Assembly (NCBI GenBank): GCA_964393325.1
Contig: CAYMTE010000012.1
Span: 1 to 31,792, forward strand
Length of the DNA stretch: 31,792 nucleotides
Reading direction: 5' to 3'
From: JBAZWV01 sp964393325
GTDB taxonomy: Bacteria; Patescibacteriota; Patescibacteriia; 2-12-FULL-60-25
Below, in pieces: positions 1 through 6,117 of the stretch. The position numbers and the translations under genes were made by a program. Numbering within the stretch: position 1 is the first letter of the stretch; the number at the start of each line of letters is the position of its first letter. The notes under the pieces were generated by a model. The model searched no databases, was not told where the DNA came from, and was given only the letters and a program-made list of their open reading frames with translations.

Positions 1-77
1 CGGGCTGTAGCGCAGTTGGCTAGCGCATCTGCTTTGGGAGCAGAGGGTCGTGGGTTCGAGTCCCACCAGCCCGACCA
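1..77 (+). tRNA. tRNA-Pro (anticodon UGG)
   Basis: Complete cloverleaf. The acceptor arms CGGGCTG and CAGCCCG pair fully. The anticodon stem TCTGC/GCAGA closes a seven-base loop TTTGGGA with TGG at positions 34-36, and the T loop is TTCGAGT. The 3' CCA is encoded at 75-77 after discriminator A74. The gene begins at the first base of the window, so its promoter lies outside. Confidence 0.96.
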
Positions 78-83
78 TACACA

Positions 84-108
84 AACATCCGCTCATGGCG
101 GATGTTTT
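84..108. terminator. Bidirectional terminator between tRNA-Pro and the DUF416 gene
   Basis: A 9-bp inverted repeat (AACATCCGC / GCGGATGTT) with a 5-nt loop is followed by a T-rich tract on the + strand and has A-rich sequence on the other side. It lies between two convergent genes and can end both the tRNA transcript and the leftward operon. Confidence 0.75.
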
Positions 109-109
109 G

Positions 110-706
110 TTATCCCACAATCGTCTCGAGTCTCCACGCATGCGCCGCGGCATTCTGTCGCATCTCCTGACACTGCTCCACTGAAACGGTTCCTTTCACG
201 CGCTCCACGTCTTCTCGCTCAAGCGCGATCTCTTCCACGAGATGCGCATCATTCCCAATCCGCTCCTCGACGTCTGGAGCGAGTGGCTGATCCCCCGAAT
301 CAATACTCCCCGTTTCACGGTCCAACGCGACCATTCGCAGCCCTTCAAGCGCGTACCCCATCCACTCAGCTGTCCGATCCTCCCTCCGAATCGTCCACGC
401 AATCGCCGCATCTAAGAGGATCACCGCGTCTTGTGCGAGTGTCGCCTCAATTGTTGGATAGTCCTCCGCGTGCGGAACAAGCGTCTCGAGATCAAGCGTC
501 TCGGGAAGATCGACCTCCGCGCCGAGAAGCCGTGACCACACACGATCGAGTGTCGTCCGAAACGATGCCGCATCACCAAACGAATACGTCTCGCAGAAAT
601 CTGCATACACAGGCGCGAACCGCTCTGCCGCGCATGCACATACAACAGCAATAGCGTCATCATCTAACGCTCGAATGTCATCAAGGAATTGCGTGTATTG
701 CTGCAT
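110..706 (-). CDS. DUF416 (YjaG-like) family protein
   Basis: A 198-aa protein of the DUF416 family, typified by E. coli YjaG, whose biochemical role I do not know. The family signature is visible at residues about 25-60: a CAAERF-type segment, then a Tyr/Phe-Cys stretch, then FGDAASFRTTLDRVW. This matches the order C-x-ER-x-P-x-Y-x-x-FC-x-x-x-x-FGD-x-x-x-R-x-x-LD-x-W that I recall from YjaG. Length agrees with the family (about 195 aa). It has no signal peptide or membrane segment, so it is probably cytoplasmic. It is last in the leftward run, 7 nt after the lipoprotein gene, and ends at the terminator shared with tRNA-Pro. It is rich in Asp and Glu. Confidence 0.8.
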   Translation of the reverse strand: MQQYTQFLDDIRALDDDAIAVVCACAAERFAPVYADFCETYSFGDAASFRTTLDRVWSRLLGAEVDLPETLDLETLVPHAEDYPTIEATLAQDAVILLDAAIAWTIRREDRTAEWMGYALEGLRMVALDRETGSIDSGDQPLAPDVEERIGNDAHLVEEIALEREDVERVKGTVSVEQCQEMRQNAAAHAWRLETIVG

Positions 707-713
707 ACAGAGC

Positions 714-1262
714 TCACAACGCCGGCGCGCGATACACGATCGTCACAGTCGTCTTCTTCTCCGCGCGAATGCTGGTCAGTGCATTTATCGCAACGTCCTC
801 TCCCGCATGGGAATAGACCCGAGCGCCAGAGATATCCGTATCCGCGCGAGACACACGCGTCCAATTCGCGCGAGCAAATGCATCGTCATACCACGCGAGC
901 ACCGTCGTCTTCGCATCAATGGTCTGAAAAATAATCGTCGTTGATCGAACATCATCCTGCTGTCGCGCACTCACGAGTGTTACCGCAGCATTCGGATACA
1001 TCTCTACCGGCATCGAAACGCTAGAAGGAACCTGCACATTCGTGCCAAACAGCGTTACCGGTGTAAATAACGTCGGCTCTTTTTCGACTGCATGCTGTTC
1101 AACGGCACCTCGACCGTCTCGCACAACGTTCGTATCGCCCATCGTCGTGGATGAAGGAATGCGCGACGACACATCCGCAAGCAGCCGATCTGACACCGGT
1201 CCTCTGCATCCGGCGCCCGCTCCGACGATCGCGACAAGAACAACCGCAAGGAAGCGCCTCAT
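714..1262 (-). CDS. Predicted lipoprotein, unknown function
   Basis: A 182-aa secreted lipoprotein. The start is placed at 1262 rather than further upstream for two reasons: this methionine opens a proper signal peptide (MRR, hydrophobic core, then a GAGC lipobox with Cys19), and AAGGAA lies about 10 nt before it. Acylation at Cys19 would anchor the protein outside the membrane. The mature part has a segment around VEMYPNAAVTLVSA followed by a FQTIDAKTTVLAWYDDAF stretch. That order (Tyr-Pro-x-Ala, a strand, then a WY-containing helix) is common in small bacterial lipoproteins of unknown role. Its start codon is one base past the stop of the flavin reductase gene, so the two are probably translationally coupled. 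No enzyme motif is visible. Confidence 0.8.
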   Translation of the reverse strand: MRRFLAVVLVAIVGAGAGCRGPVSDRLLADVSSRIPSSTTMGDTNVVRDGRGAVEQHAVEKEPTLFTPVTLFGTNVQVPSSVSMPVEMYPNAAVTLVSARQQDDVRSTTIIFQTIDAKTTVLAWYDDAFARANWTRVSRADTDISGARVYSHAGEDVAINALTSIRAEKKTTVTIVYRAPAL

Positions 1263-1263
1263 A

Positions 1264-1986
1264 TCAAAATGATTCCTTTTGAAGTCGCGTCGCTGTATCA
1301 ACACCCATGTCGACAAGAATGGTTTTTATCGCATCCATGAACGATTGCGGCCCACACATGCAATACCGACCGCGCTGAGCGTCTGAAATATACGCTTCAA
1401 CCATCTCACGACGAATCCGCGACGTTTCCCCCACCCATCCTTCCGGCGTCTCTCGCGTCAGGATCGGAATAAATCGAAATCGTGGATGCTCCTCCGCGAG
1501 ATGACGGAACTCTTGCTCGTATGCCATGTCGGCTCGCGTTTTGTCGGAATACAACAAAACGAGATCCATCGGTCGATGTGTGAACAGCGCCTCACGGATC
1601 ATGCTTCGAAGTGGTGTCACCCCAATGCCGCCCGCGAAAAACACAATACGATCCGTATCTTCCTTCAATACAAATGCTCCGTATGGACCTTGAATTCCTA
1701 CTTCATCACCAACGCGAAGCAATGCGGCACGCTGTGTAAAATCACCGTGAATCTTGATACCTAATTCAATCTGCGTTGTTGCTTCGCAGGGCGCCGTCGC
1801 AAGTGAATACGCCGCCTTCGCCCATACGGATCCATCCGGCTGAAACAGATGCATCATGACGAATTGACCCGCTTTGTACGAAAACAACGGCTCGCCGTCT
1901 GCCGGCTCCAGCCGAATCGAAAACGTCTCGGGCGTCTCCTGACGTCGTTCCACGATGCGAAATCGACGAATGGGAAAAGCAGCCAT
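1264..1986 (-). CDS. Ferredoxin--NAD(P)+ reductase-like FAD oxidoreductase
   Basis: A 240-aa flavoprotein of the ferredoxin-NADP+ reductase superfamily, expected to move electrons between NAD(P)H and the ferredoxin encoded just upstream. Visible motifs: the FAD-binding Tyr60-Ser61 in AAYSLATAP, a GPYG turn near residue 100, the nucleotide-binding GGIGVTP at 119-125, the CGP motif at 211-213, and a C-terminal aromatic residue (KESF). The start at 1986 is 4 nt after the ferredoxin stop; upstream methionines would run back into the ferredoxin gene. Odd point: the usual Arg two residues before the FAD Tyr (R-x-Y-S) is Ala here, with Lys one residue earlier, so FAD phosphate contacts may differ. 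It is a single-domain enzyme without a fused iron-sulfur domain. Confidence 0.85.
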   Translation of the reverse strand: MAAFPIRRFRIVERRQETPETFSIRLEPADGEPLFSYKAGQFVMMHLFQPDGSVWAKAAYSLATAPCEATTQIELGIKIHGDFTQRAALLRVGDEVGIQGPYGAFVLKEDTDRIVFFAGGIGVTPLRSMIREALFTHRPMDLVLLYSDKTRADMAYEQEFRHLAEEHPRFRFIPILTRETPEGWVGETSRIRREMVEAYISDAQRGRYCMCGPQSFMDAIKTILVDMGVDTATRLQKESF

Positions 1987-1990
1987 GGAA

Positions 1991-2260
1991 TTACAACGGG
2001 ATCTCAGTTCCGTCGTCTTCGAAAATTTTAATCGCTTGAACAGGACACGAGCGCGCCCCTTCGATAATCGTGTCGCGAACATCCATGGCGTCCGTCTGCT
2101 CGGATTCCACAACCGTTCCAGTATCTCCTTTTTTGGATCGCGACGCGTCTTCGTTCAGGATATACACTTTTCCCTCTTCATCGAGCGCAAACGTTTTACC
2201 AGCAAGAACAACGCACGTCGCCGCGCCAATGCAGAGATCTCGATCAACGATGATCTTCAT
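1991..2260 (-). CDS. Small ferredoxin with three cluster cysteines
   Basis: An 89-aa ferredoxin, a soluble one-electron carrier. The first cluster segment is CIGAATC (Cys10 and Cys16), with Ala13 where a [4Fe-4S] ferredoxin has its second Cys. The last ligand is Cys72 in CPVQAI. Three cysteines in this layout are typical of single-cluster [3Fe-4S] ferredoxins; the cluster type is an inference. An acidic insert lies between residues 35 and 65. The start at 2260 gives MKIIVDRDLC, the normal beginning of this family. It has its own likely promoter (2271-2299) and is followed by the flavin reductase after 4 nt, which suggests the two work as a redox pair. Confidence 0.85.
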   Translation of the reverse strand: MKIIVDRDLCIGAATCVVLAGKTFALDEEGKVYILNEDASRSKKGDTGTVVESEQTDAMDVRDTIIEGARSCPVQAIKIFEDDGTEIPL

Positions 2261-2270
2261 ATCGTGTCGT

Positions 2271-2299
2271 ACGGTAGCGAATGAATACAAAAGATGCAA
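2271..2299 (-). promoter_or_regulatory. Promoter of the ferredoxin-reductase genes
   Basis: On the minus strand, TTGCAT (2299-2294), a 17-bp spacer ending in TTCGC, then TACCGT (2276-2271). The ferredoxin ATG follows 10 nt after the -10 box, so the leader would be only a few bases. The layout matches other promoters in this window. Confidence 0.55.
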
Positions 2300-2305
2300 T
2301 GTCTC

Positions 2306-2710
2306 TTAGTGCTCCGCGAACAGCGCGCCTAATTCCGAATCTTGTTGAAGCAACTCCACATTCTTCTTGTACTGACGCCAAAACCACGGATGGTGGATCT
2401 TCCGCACCCATCGAAACCAATGACGAAACAATCTCGGCGGCTCCTGATGATGCGCGAGCTCGTGACAGATTACACGGAGCAATGCATCTGGTTTGCGCGG
2501 CTTCATCGTACGCGGGGTGTACAGGTCAATCGTGACCGTTTTCTCGCCGAGCTTCGTATAGCCAAGCGCGTACGACCGCAACTTCCCCACGCCTCGCACG
2601 CGTCGACGAAGCGGTTTCATCGTAAATCCCGGCATCCCGAGCACATCACACGCGCGATGGAACCATCGTTCCACCTCTGCTTCGTGACGCGGATCAACGA
2701 TGTCCCCCAT
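2306..2710 (-). CDS. HExxH zinc-metallopeptidase-like protein
   Basis: A 134-aa protein with the zinc-binding helix CHELAHHQEP at about residues 84-93, a canonical HExxH motif. His and Trp residues follow in HHPWFWRQYKK, where a third ligand could lie. The layout resembles small SprT/YgjP-type or minigluzincin-like peptidases, but I cannot choose between them. There is no signal peptide or membrane helix, so it is probably cytoplasmic. The N-terminal third is rich in Arg and Lys. The start codon abuts the pyrophosphatase stop (zero gap), which implies coupled translation. About 45 nt separate it from the ferredoxin gene, and that gap carries a promoter. The substrate is unknown. Confidence 0.72.
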   Translation of the reverse strand: MGDIVDPRHEAEVERWFHRACDVLGMPGFTMKPLRRRVRGVGKLRSYALGYTKLGEKTVTIDLYTPRTMKPRKPDALLRVICHELAHHQEPPRLFRHWFRWVRKIHHPWFWRQYKKNVELLQQDSELGALFAEH

Positions 2711-3265
2711 TTACGCGTGCTTCGCTTTGTATGCGTCGATGCCGCGTGCAATTTCCGCCTTCGCCTCCTCCACGGATCCAAACCCGTTGATCACAACTTT
2801 GTCGTACTTCGCTTTTTCAAGTTTCTTGATCTCCTTAAAATGCAGAAGCAATTCTTCTTGCACATGCTTCGGCAGATCATCGACAGACGTAATTTCGTCG
2901 AAGCGTGGGTCAAGCTTTGATACCGGAACGGCGAGAATCTTGTTATCACCACCTTTTTCATCCGCTGTCTTCAGCATCCCGATCGTTCGCGCTTTTACCA
3001 CGCATCCCGGGAACGTCGGATAGGTCACCAAGAGGCACACGTCGAGCGCGTCGCCGTCGTCCGAATGCGTTTGCGGAATGAATCCGTAATCAAACGGATA
3101 GAACATCTGGGAATGCAACACGCGATCGAGCTTGAAATATCCACCCTCTTCGTCGTATTCGTATTTGTTCGAAGAAAACTTTGGAAGATCAACCACCATG
3201 TGGAAGACGTCCGAGTCACCTGCCGGAATTTCGTGATACAGATTGATACCTTTCATAGGAGACAT
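2711..3265 (-). CDS. ppa: Inorganic pyrophosphatase (family I)
   Basis: A 184-aa soluble pyrophosphatase that hydrolyses pyrophosphate to two phosphates and so drives nucleotide and tRNA-charging reactions. Family I motifs are in order: NKYEYDEEGGYFKLDRVL near residues 33-50, YPFDYGFIPQT at 56-66, and the metal-binding signature DGDALDV at 70-76. The usual Pro of DGDPLD is Ala here. The length is close to E. coli Ppa (about 176 aa). Methionines at 3265 and 3256 are both possible starts and neither has a clear SD site; 3265 is chosen as the longer form that fits the 23-nt gap after the upstream gene. A TATAAGAT stretch at about 3287-3294 on the minus strand could be a secondary -10 box. Confidence 0.95.
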   Translation of the reverse strand: MSPMKGINLYHEIPAGDSDVFHMVVDLPKFSSNKYEYDEEGGYFKLDRVLHSQMFYPFDYGFIPQTHSDDGDALDVCLLVTYPTFPGCVVKARTIGMLKTADEKGGDNKILAVPVSKLDPRFDEITSVDDLPKHVQEELLLHFKEIKKLEKAKYDKVVINGFGSVEEAKAEIARGIDAYKAKHA

Positions 3266-3288
3266 GATAAAAACTGAATAAACCCATC

Positions 3289-4146
3289 TTATACCTTCGC
3301 ATCCTTCTCCGCACGCACGGCCTGCGCATACTGCTCCATGCACTCGCGCAACGCAACGGAAATCGGACGCATCTCAACGCCAATCTCTTTCAGACGCGTA
3401 TTTTGCAAAATACAGTTCGATCGCCCTTTGGTCGCGAGACCGATCTTCACAAGATCGTCATTCGCGATCCATTCATTCGTATGCGTTGGGTCAACGATCT
3501 CTTCGTACATCGCGATCAAATCACGATGTTTCATCGTTCCCTCGTTTACCACGTGGAACACGCCCGTCGCCCGCTTTTCAATGATCGTCTGAACCGCACG
3601 AATAAGATCCGCGATCACGGTCACAGAATTCTCGACATCGATAATCTTTGGATAATTCGCAAGCTTCGTGATCAAATTACGCCCTCCCGGAACGCCGTCG
3701 ATCGGCATGCGTAATCGTGCAACCGCAACATTCGGCAATTCCGACAAGACGAGATCCGCCGCGTATTTGGTCCGCGAATAAAACGCGGATGGATTACCGA
3801 AGTCCGTTTCACGCCATCCCTTTGGATCAGGAGATGGGCCGTAAAAAATGCATCCCGACCCAAGATGCGTCAGATGAACATTCGCTTCCGCACACGCTTC
3901 GGCAAGTACGAGGGCGCCGACCACATTCGAACGCATGGTCGGGATTTTATGATCCTCGCACCAATCGACATTCGGTTTTCCCGTCTTCCCGGCTGTATTC
4001 AACACCGCGTCCGGCCGAAACGTCTCAATCGCTTCACGCACTGCATCCGGATCCGCAATATCCGCCGTGGTGAGCACGGAACCCGGAAGGGCGTCGGCGA
4101 ACTTTTGCCCGAGATATCCGGCACCAAAAATGAGAACCGTGGACAT
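3289..4146 (-). CDS. NDP-rhamnose epimerase/reductase (plant NRS/ER or RmlD-like)
   Basis: A 285-aa short-chain dehydrogenase of the extended (epimerase) type. The N-terminal Rossmann motif is GAGYLG (residues 8-13) and the catalytic pair is Tyr123-x3-Lys127 in YSRTK. The sequence resembles plant NRS/ER (UER1), which both epimerises and reduces the 4-keto-6-deoxy sugar nucleotide to give dTDP- or UDP-rhamnose, more than ordinary bacterial RmlD. Matches I recall from Arabidopsis UER1 include the block around GKPNVDWCEDHK, SNVVGALVLAEAC, GSGCIF, RLRMPI, NLITKL and NSVTV. The residues I recall as its epimerase pair (Cys115 and Lys183) align with Cys99 and Lys161. It is second in the leftward run, 2 nt after the DUF1059 gene. 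Use of NADH or NADPH cannot be judged. Confidence 0.85.
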   Translation of the reverse strand: MSTVLIFGAGYLGQKFADALPGSVLTTADIADPDAVREAIETFRPDAVLNTAGKTGKPNVDWCEDHKIPTMRSNVVGALVLAEACAEANVHLTHLGSGCIFYGPSPDPKGWRETDFGNPSAFYSRTKYAADLVLSELPNVAVARLRMPIDGVPGGRNLITKLANYPKIIDVENSVTVIADLIRAVQTIIEKRATGVFHVVNEGTMKHRDLIAMYEEIVDPTHTNEWIANDDLVKIGLATKGRSNCILQNTRLKEIGVEMRPISVALRECMEQYAQAVRAEKDAKV

Positions 4147-4148
4147 AG

Positions 4149-4331
4149 TTATTCCTGTTTAATTTTTGCGGCTATTTCGGCACGCTTTTCCGGAGTCTGA
4201 AGCTCCTTCAAATTCTGACCATGCATACTGACGCCGTGGTTGATCGTCGCATCCACCACCGCATCAACAGATGTCCCCTTCATCTTTGCATTGCAGTCAA
4301 GGCCGAAATCCCGACAATAAATGACGTTCAT
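4149..4331 (-). CDS. DUF1059 family small protein
   Basis: A 60-aa protein matching the DUF1059 pattern: an N-terminal C-R-D-x-G-x-D-C unit (Cys6 and Cys13), then a helix with His32 and the motif MHG near residues 36-38. The function of the family is unknown; the Cys/His pattern suggests possible metal binding, which is an inference. A longer reading frame exists upstream, but it would run antisense through the start of the RNase HII gene, and the family normally begins just before the first Cys, so the start is set at 4331. A good promoter lies 9 nt before this ATG. The gene ends 2 nt before the epimerase/reductase gene and is first in the leftward run. Confidence 0.8.
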   Translation of the reverse strand: MNVIYCRDFGLDCNAKMKGTSVDAVVDATINHGVSMHGQNLKELQTPEKRAEIAAKIKQE

Positions 4332-4339
4332 ACCACAAA

Positions 4340-4368
4340 AGCCTAGCAATACACGCACATTTTCGCAA
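4340..4368 (-). promoter_or_regulatory. Promoter of the leftward eight-gene run
   Basis: On the minus strand, TTGCGA (4368-4363), a 17-bp spacer ending TTGC, then TAGGCT (4345-4340). The DUF1059 ATG begins 9 nt beyond the -10 box, giving a near-leaderless transcript. Confidence 0.5.
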
Positions 4369-4397
4369 TGGTCAGCAAAAACCATCATCCTCAGCCT

Positions 4398-4425
4398 TTT
4401 ACAGCACATACGCTTCTCCGATAAA
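4398..4425 (+). promoter_or_regulatory. Possible promoter of the RNase HII gene
   Basis: TTTACA (4398-4403), a 16-bp spacer, then GATAAA (4420-4425), ten bases before the ATG at 4435. The match is weaker than for the other promoters. It is divergent from the promoter at 4340-4368, with about 30 bp between them. Confidence 0.35.
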
Positions 4426-4434
4426 CTTCGCTCC

Positions 4435-5124
4435 ATGAAGGAGGACGCACAACACATTCTGCGAGCCGGCATCGATGAAGCGGGCCGCGGATGCGTCATC
4501 GGGCCACTCGTCGTTGCCGTCGTTGCCGCAACGGCCGCCGATCGCGCATGGTTCACGCGACAGAATGTACGGGACTCGAAGCTCGTCCCTCCGCAACGTC
4601 GAGACATCCTCGCGGCCGCAATCAAAGAACGGTGCTGGTTTCAAATAAAAATCGCTTCTCCCCGAGAGATCGATATTGCTATCGCGAACAGATCGCGGAC
4701 GCTAAACGGACTTGAGCTAGAACTCATGACCGACTGTCTGCGTCACGTGATGGACGAGCACGGCGATCGAGAAACCCACGTGCTTGTCGACGCACCGAGC
4801 ATCAACGCCGAAGGATTTCGGACAAAACTGTTTGAGGCCAGCGGTTGGCCGGATCTGGATCGACTCGATGCGCGACATCACGCGGACACGAAAAATCGAA
4901 CTGTTGGCGCCGCGTCGATCATCGCAAAAGCAGAACGCGAACGACTGATCGCAGAGCTTAAAGAAAAACTTGGATGCGATTTTGGATCCGGATATTGCCA
5001 CGATGAACGAACAATCGCGCATATAAAAACCGCGTCGAGAGACGCGGAACACATACGATGGAGCTGGTCGACCGCTCAACGCGTTAGTGCGCCGCAGAGC
5101 GAGACAAGAGCGCCGACAATGTAG
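4435..5124 (+). CDS. rnhB: Ribonuclease HII, archaeal-type
   Basis: A 229-aa RNase H type 2 enzyme that cuts the RNA strand of RNA-DNA hybrids and removes misincorporated ribonucleotides. The four acidic catalytic residues are visible: Asp14 and Glu15 in GIDEAGRGCVIGPLVVA, Asp119 in VLVDAPSINAEGF, and Asp151 in DTKNRTVGAASIIAK. The motifs look archaeal or eukaryotic rather than bacterial: IGPLVVA instead of AGPVVAAAV, the VDAPSINAEGF block, and DFGSGYCHDERT instead of YGFAxHKGYGT. The start at 4435 fits the family and the GRG spacing; methionines upstream lie in the divergent promoter. The last 41 nt overlap, tail to tail, the gene at 5084-5419. Confidence 0.9.
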   Translation: MKEDAQHILRAGIDEAGRGCVIGPLVVAVVAATAADRAWFTRQNVRDSKLVPPQRRDILAAAIKERCWFQIKIASPREIDIAIANRSRTLNGLELELMTDCLRHVMDEHGDRETHVLVDAPSINAEGFRTKLFEASGWPDLDRLDARHHADTKNRTVGAASIIAKAERERLIAELKEKLGCDFGSGYCHDERTIAHIKTASRDAEHIRWSWSTAQRVSAPQSETRAPTM

Positions 5125-5419
5125 CCGGCGGATGGATCGACGTATGATGATGGACGATTTCCGTAAGGACCGCATCCGAAAGGATGCGCTGCTTCCTCTC
5201 GCCCGAACGGACGAGAAGAAACGCGAGGCGTTGCTCGAGCCGTGGTGGGAGATCTTCATCTTCCGAGAAAAAATCATCCACCCCTCCTAGGAACTCCTTC
5301 CCGATTGCGGGATGCGTCTCCTCCTTTCCCGAAGAGGTGCAGAAGACACGCCGACACACACGGTCCACAACAACAAAAGTACGTCTAGCCGTTTGATAAT
5401 GAACTTCGCGAACCTCCAT
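5084..5419 (-). CDS. Hypothetical protein, 111 aa
   Basis: No family recognised. The main support is an excellent ribosome binding site (GGAGG five bases before the ATG at 5419), unusual among neighbouring genes. The product has a basic, Val-rich first 30 residues with two Cys (Cys22 and Cys27), an acidic stretch DDFFSEDEDLPP near residues 48-59, then an amphipathic, Leu-rich part ending in a His/Ser-rich tail. It shows no signal peptide or membrane segment. The 3' end overlaps the end of the RNase HII gene on the other strand. The 52-nt gap from the DUF4230 gene carries alternative hairpins that could control translation. A shorter rightward reading frame in the same place has no comparable start site. 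Confidence 0.6.
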   Translation of the reverse strand: MEVREVHYQTARRTFVVVDRVCRRVFCTSSGKEETHPAIGKEFLGGVDDFFSEDEDLPPRLEQRLAFLLVRSGERKQRILSDAVLTEIVHHHTSIHPPATLSALLSRSAAH

Positions 5420-5456
5420 GAATTCCTCCGCAGGAGACAGTAAACTCCTGTTTACT
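5420..5456 (-). promoter_or_regulatory. Leader with mutually exclusive hairpins before the 111-aa gene
   Basis: Read on the minus strand, three short stems compete. AGTAAAC/GTTTACT has loop AGGA (5456-5439). CAGGAG/CTCCTG (5450-5431) shares bases with the first stem. CTCC-TGC-GGAG (about 5436-5426) pairs the SD bases. Opening or closing the middle stem would decide whether the SD site is free. This is a structural reading only, without known homology. Confidence 0.35.
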
Positions 5457-5471
5457 CAAACGTGCAAGTCC

Positions 5472-6071
5472 CTACGATCGAACCTCAACCACGACCTGTT
5501 TTCCCTGCACAACATAGCGCAAAAATCGCTCAATATCTTCCTTCGCGCGCACATTCGCCCGCTCAAGCAGCTCCGGCTGTTTTGCCGCCTCTTCCGCTTG
5601 TCTCGTAAGCTCCGCGAGTGCTTCGTTATACCCCGTATCCTTTTCGAGCAACCGCTTCAACACGCCTTGGGTATTTTTCACGTCAATCGGTCCTATCGGA
5701 CGCACATTAAATACCGACGCGGACGGCAATACAATCGTTACCGTATCTCCGTCAATCCGAACGTTCTGCTCCGTAATCTTCGCAAGATCAATGCCGACAT
5801 TCGCTTCCATTACCCCACGTGCCGTGATAGTCTGACCGAAGAAAAAATCCTTCAGCGCGCTCCCGGACGTTTTCGTGATCGTGACCGGTTCATCAAAGAC
5901 ATACGTTTGCGTCACAAAAAATCCGCGGTCGCGAAGCGCCGTCAACACCACACTCGCCGTTACGACCGTCTGGTCGTTTCGCGGATGGAAGACGCGATAT
6001 CCGATTCCGACTCCCGCGCCAACCAATGCCAGGACGAGCACGATCCAAAGCCCCGCTTTCAGAAATTTCAT
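5472..6071 (-). CDS. DUF4230 family membrane-anchored protein
   Basis: A 199-aa protein with one N-terminal membrane helix (residues about 6-25, hydrophobic and Gly-rich) and an outward C-terminal domain of the DUF4230 type. The family pattern is visible as a strand-rich block: DQTVVTASVVLTAL, then a TQTYVF strand, a VMEANVGIDLAKI segment, the stretch VRIDGDTVTIVLPSASVFN, and a long charged helix (about residues 130-180, NTQGVLKRLLEKDTGYNEAL onward). The function is not known. A possible -10 box TATGCT lies at about 6089-6084, some 12 nt before the ATG. It is divergent from hflX with a 46-bp gap and is followed by the 111-aa gene. Confidence 0.8.
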   Translation of the reverse strand: MKFLKAGLWIVLVLALVGAGVGIGYRVFHPRNDQTVVTASVVLTALRDRGFFVTQTYVFDEPVTITKTSGSALKDFFFGQTITARGVMEANVGIDLAKITEQNVRIDGDTVTIVLPSASVFNVRPIGPIDVKNTQGVLKRLLEKDTGYNEALAELTRQAEEAAKQPELLERANVRAKEDIERFLRYVVQGKQVVVEVRS

Positions 6072-6117
6072 AGTGATTCATCCAGCATACGCGAAGTTTT
6101 CCGAAGACGCCACCTGT

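Noticed and set aside
4332..4625. N-terminal extension of the DUF1059 gene
   Set aside because: The extra codons lie antisense to RNase HII and its promoter, and the conserved family N terminus begins at 4331.
5087..5290. Rightward 67-codon frame opposite the 111-aa gene
   Set aside because: It has no start signal and is Arg/Met-rich in a way typical of an antisense frame. The leftward frame has a strong SD site.
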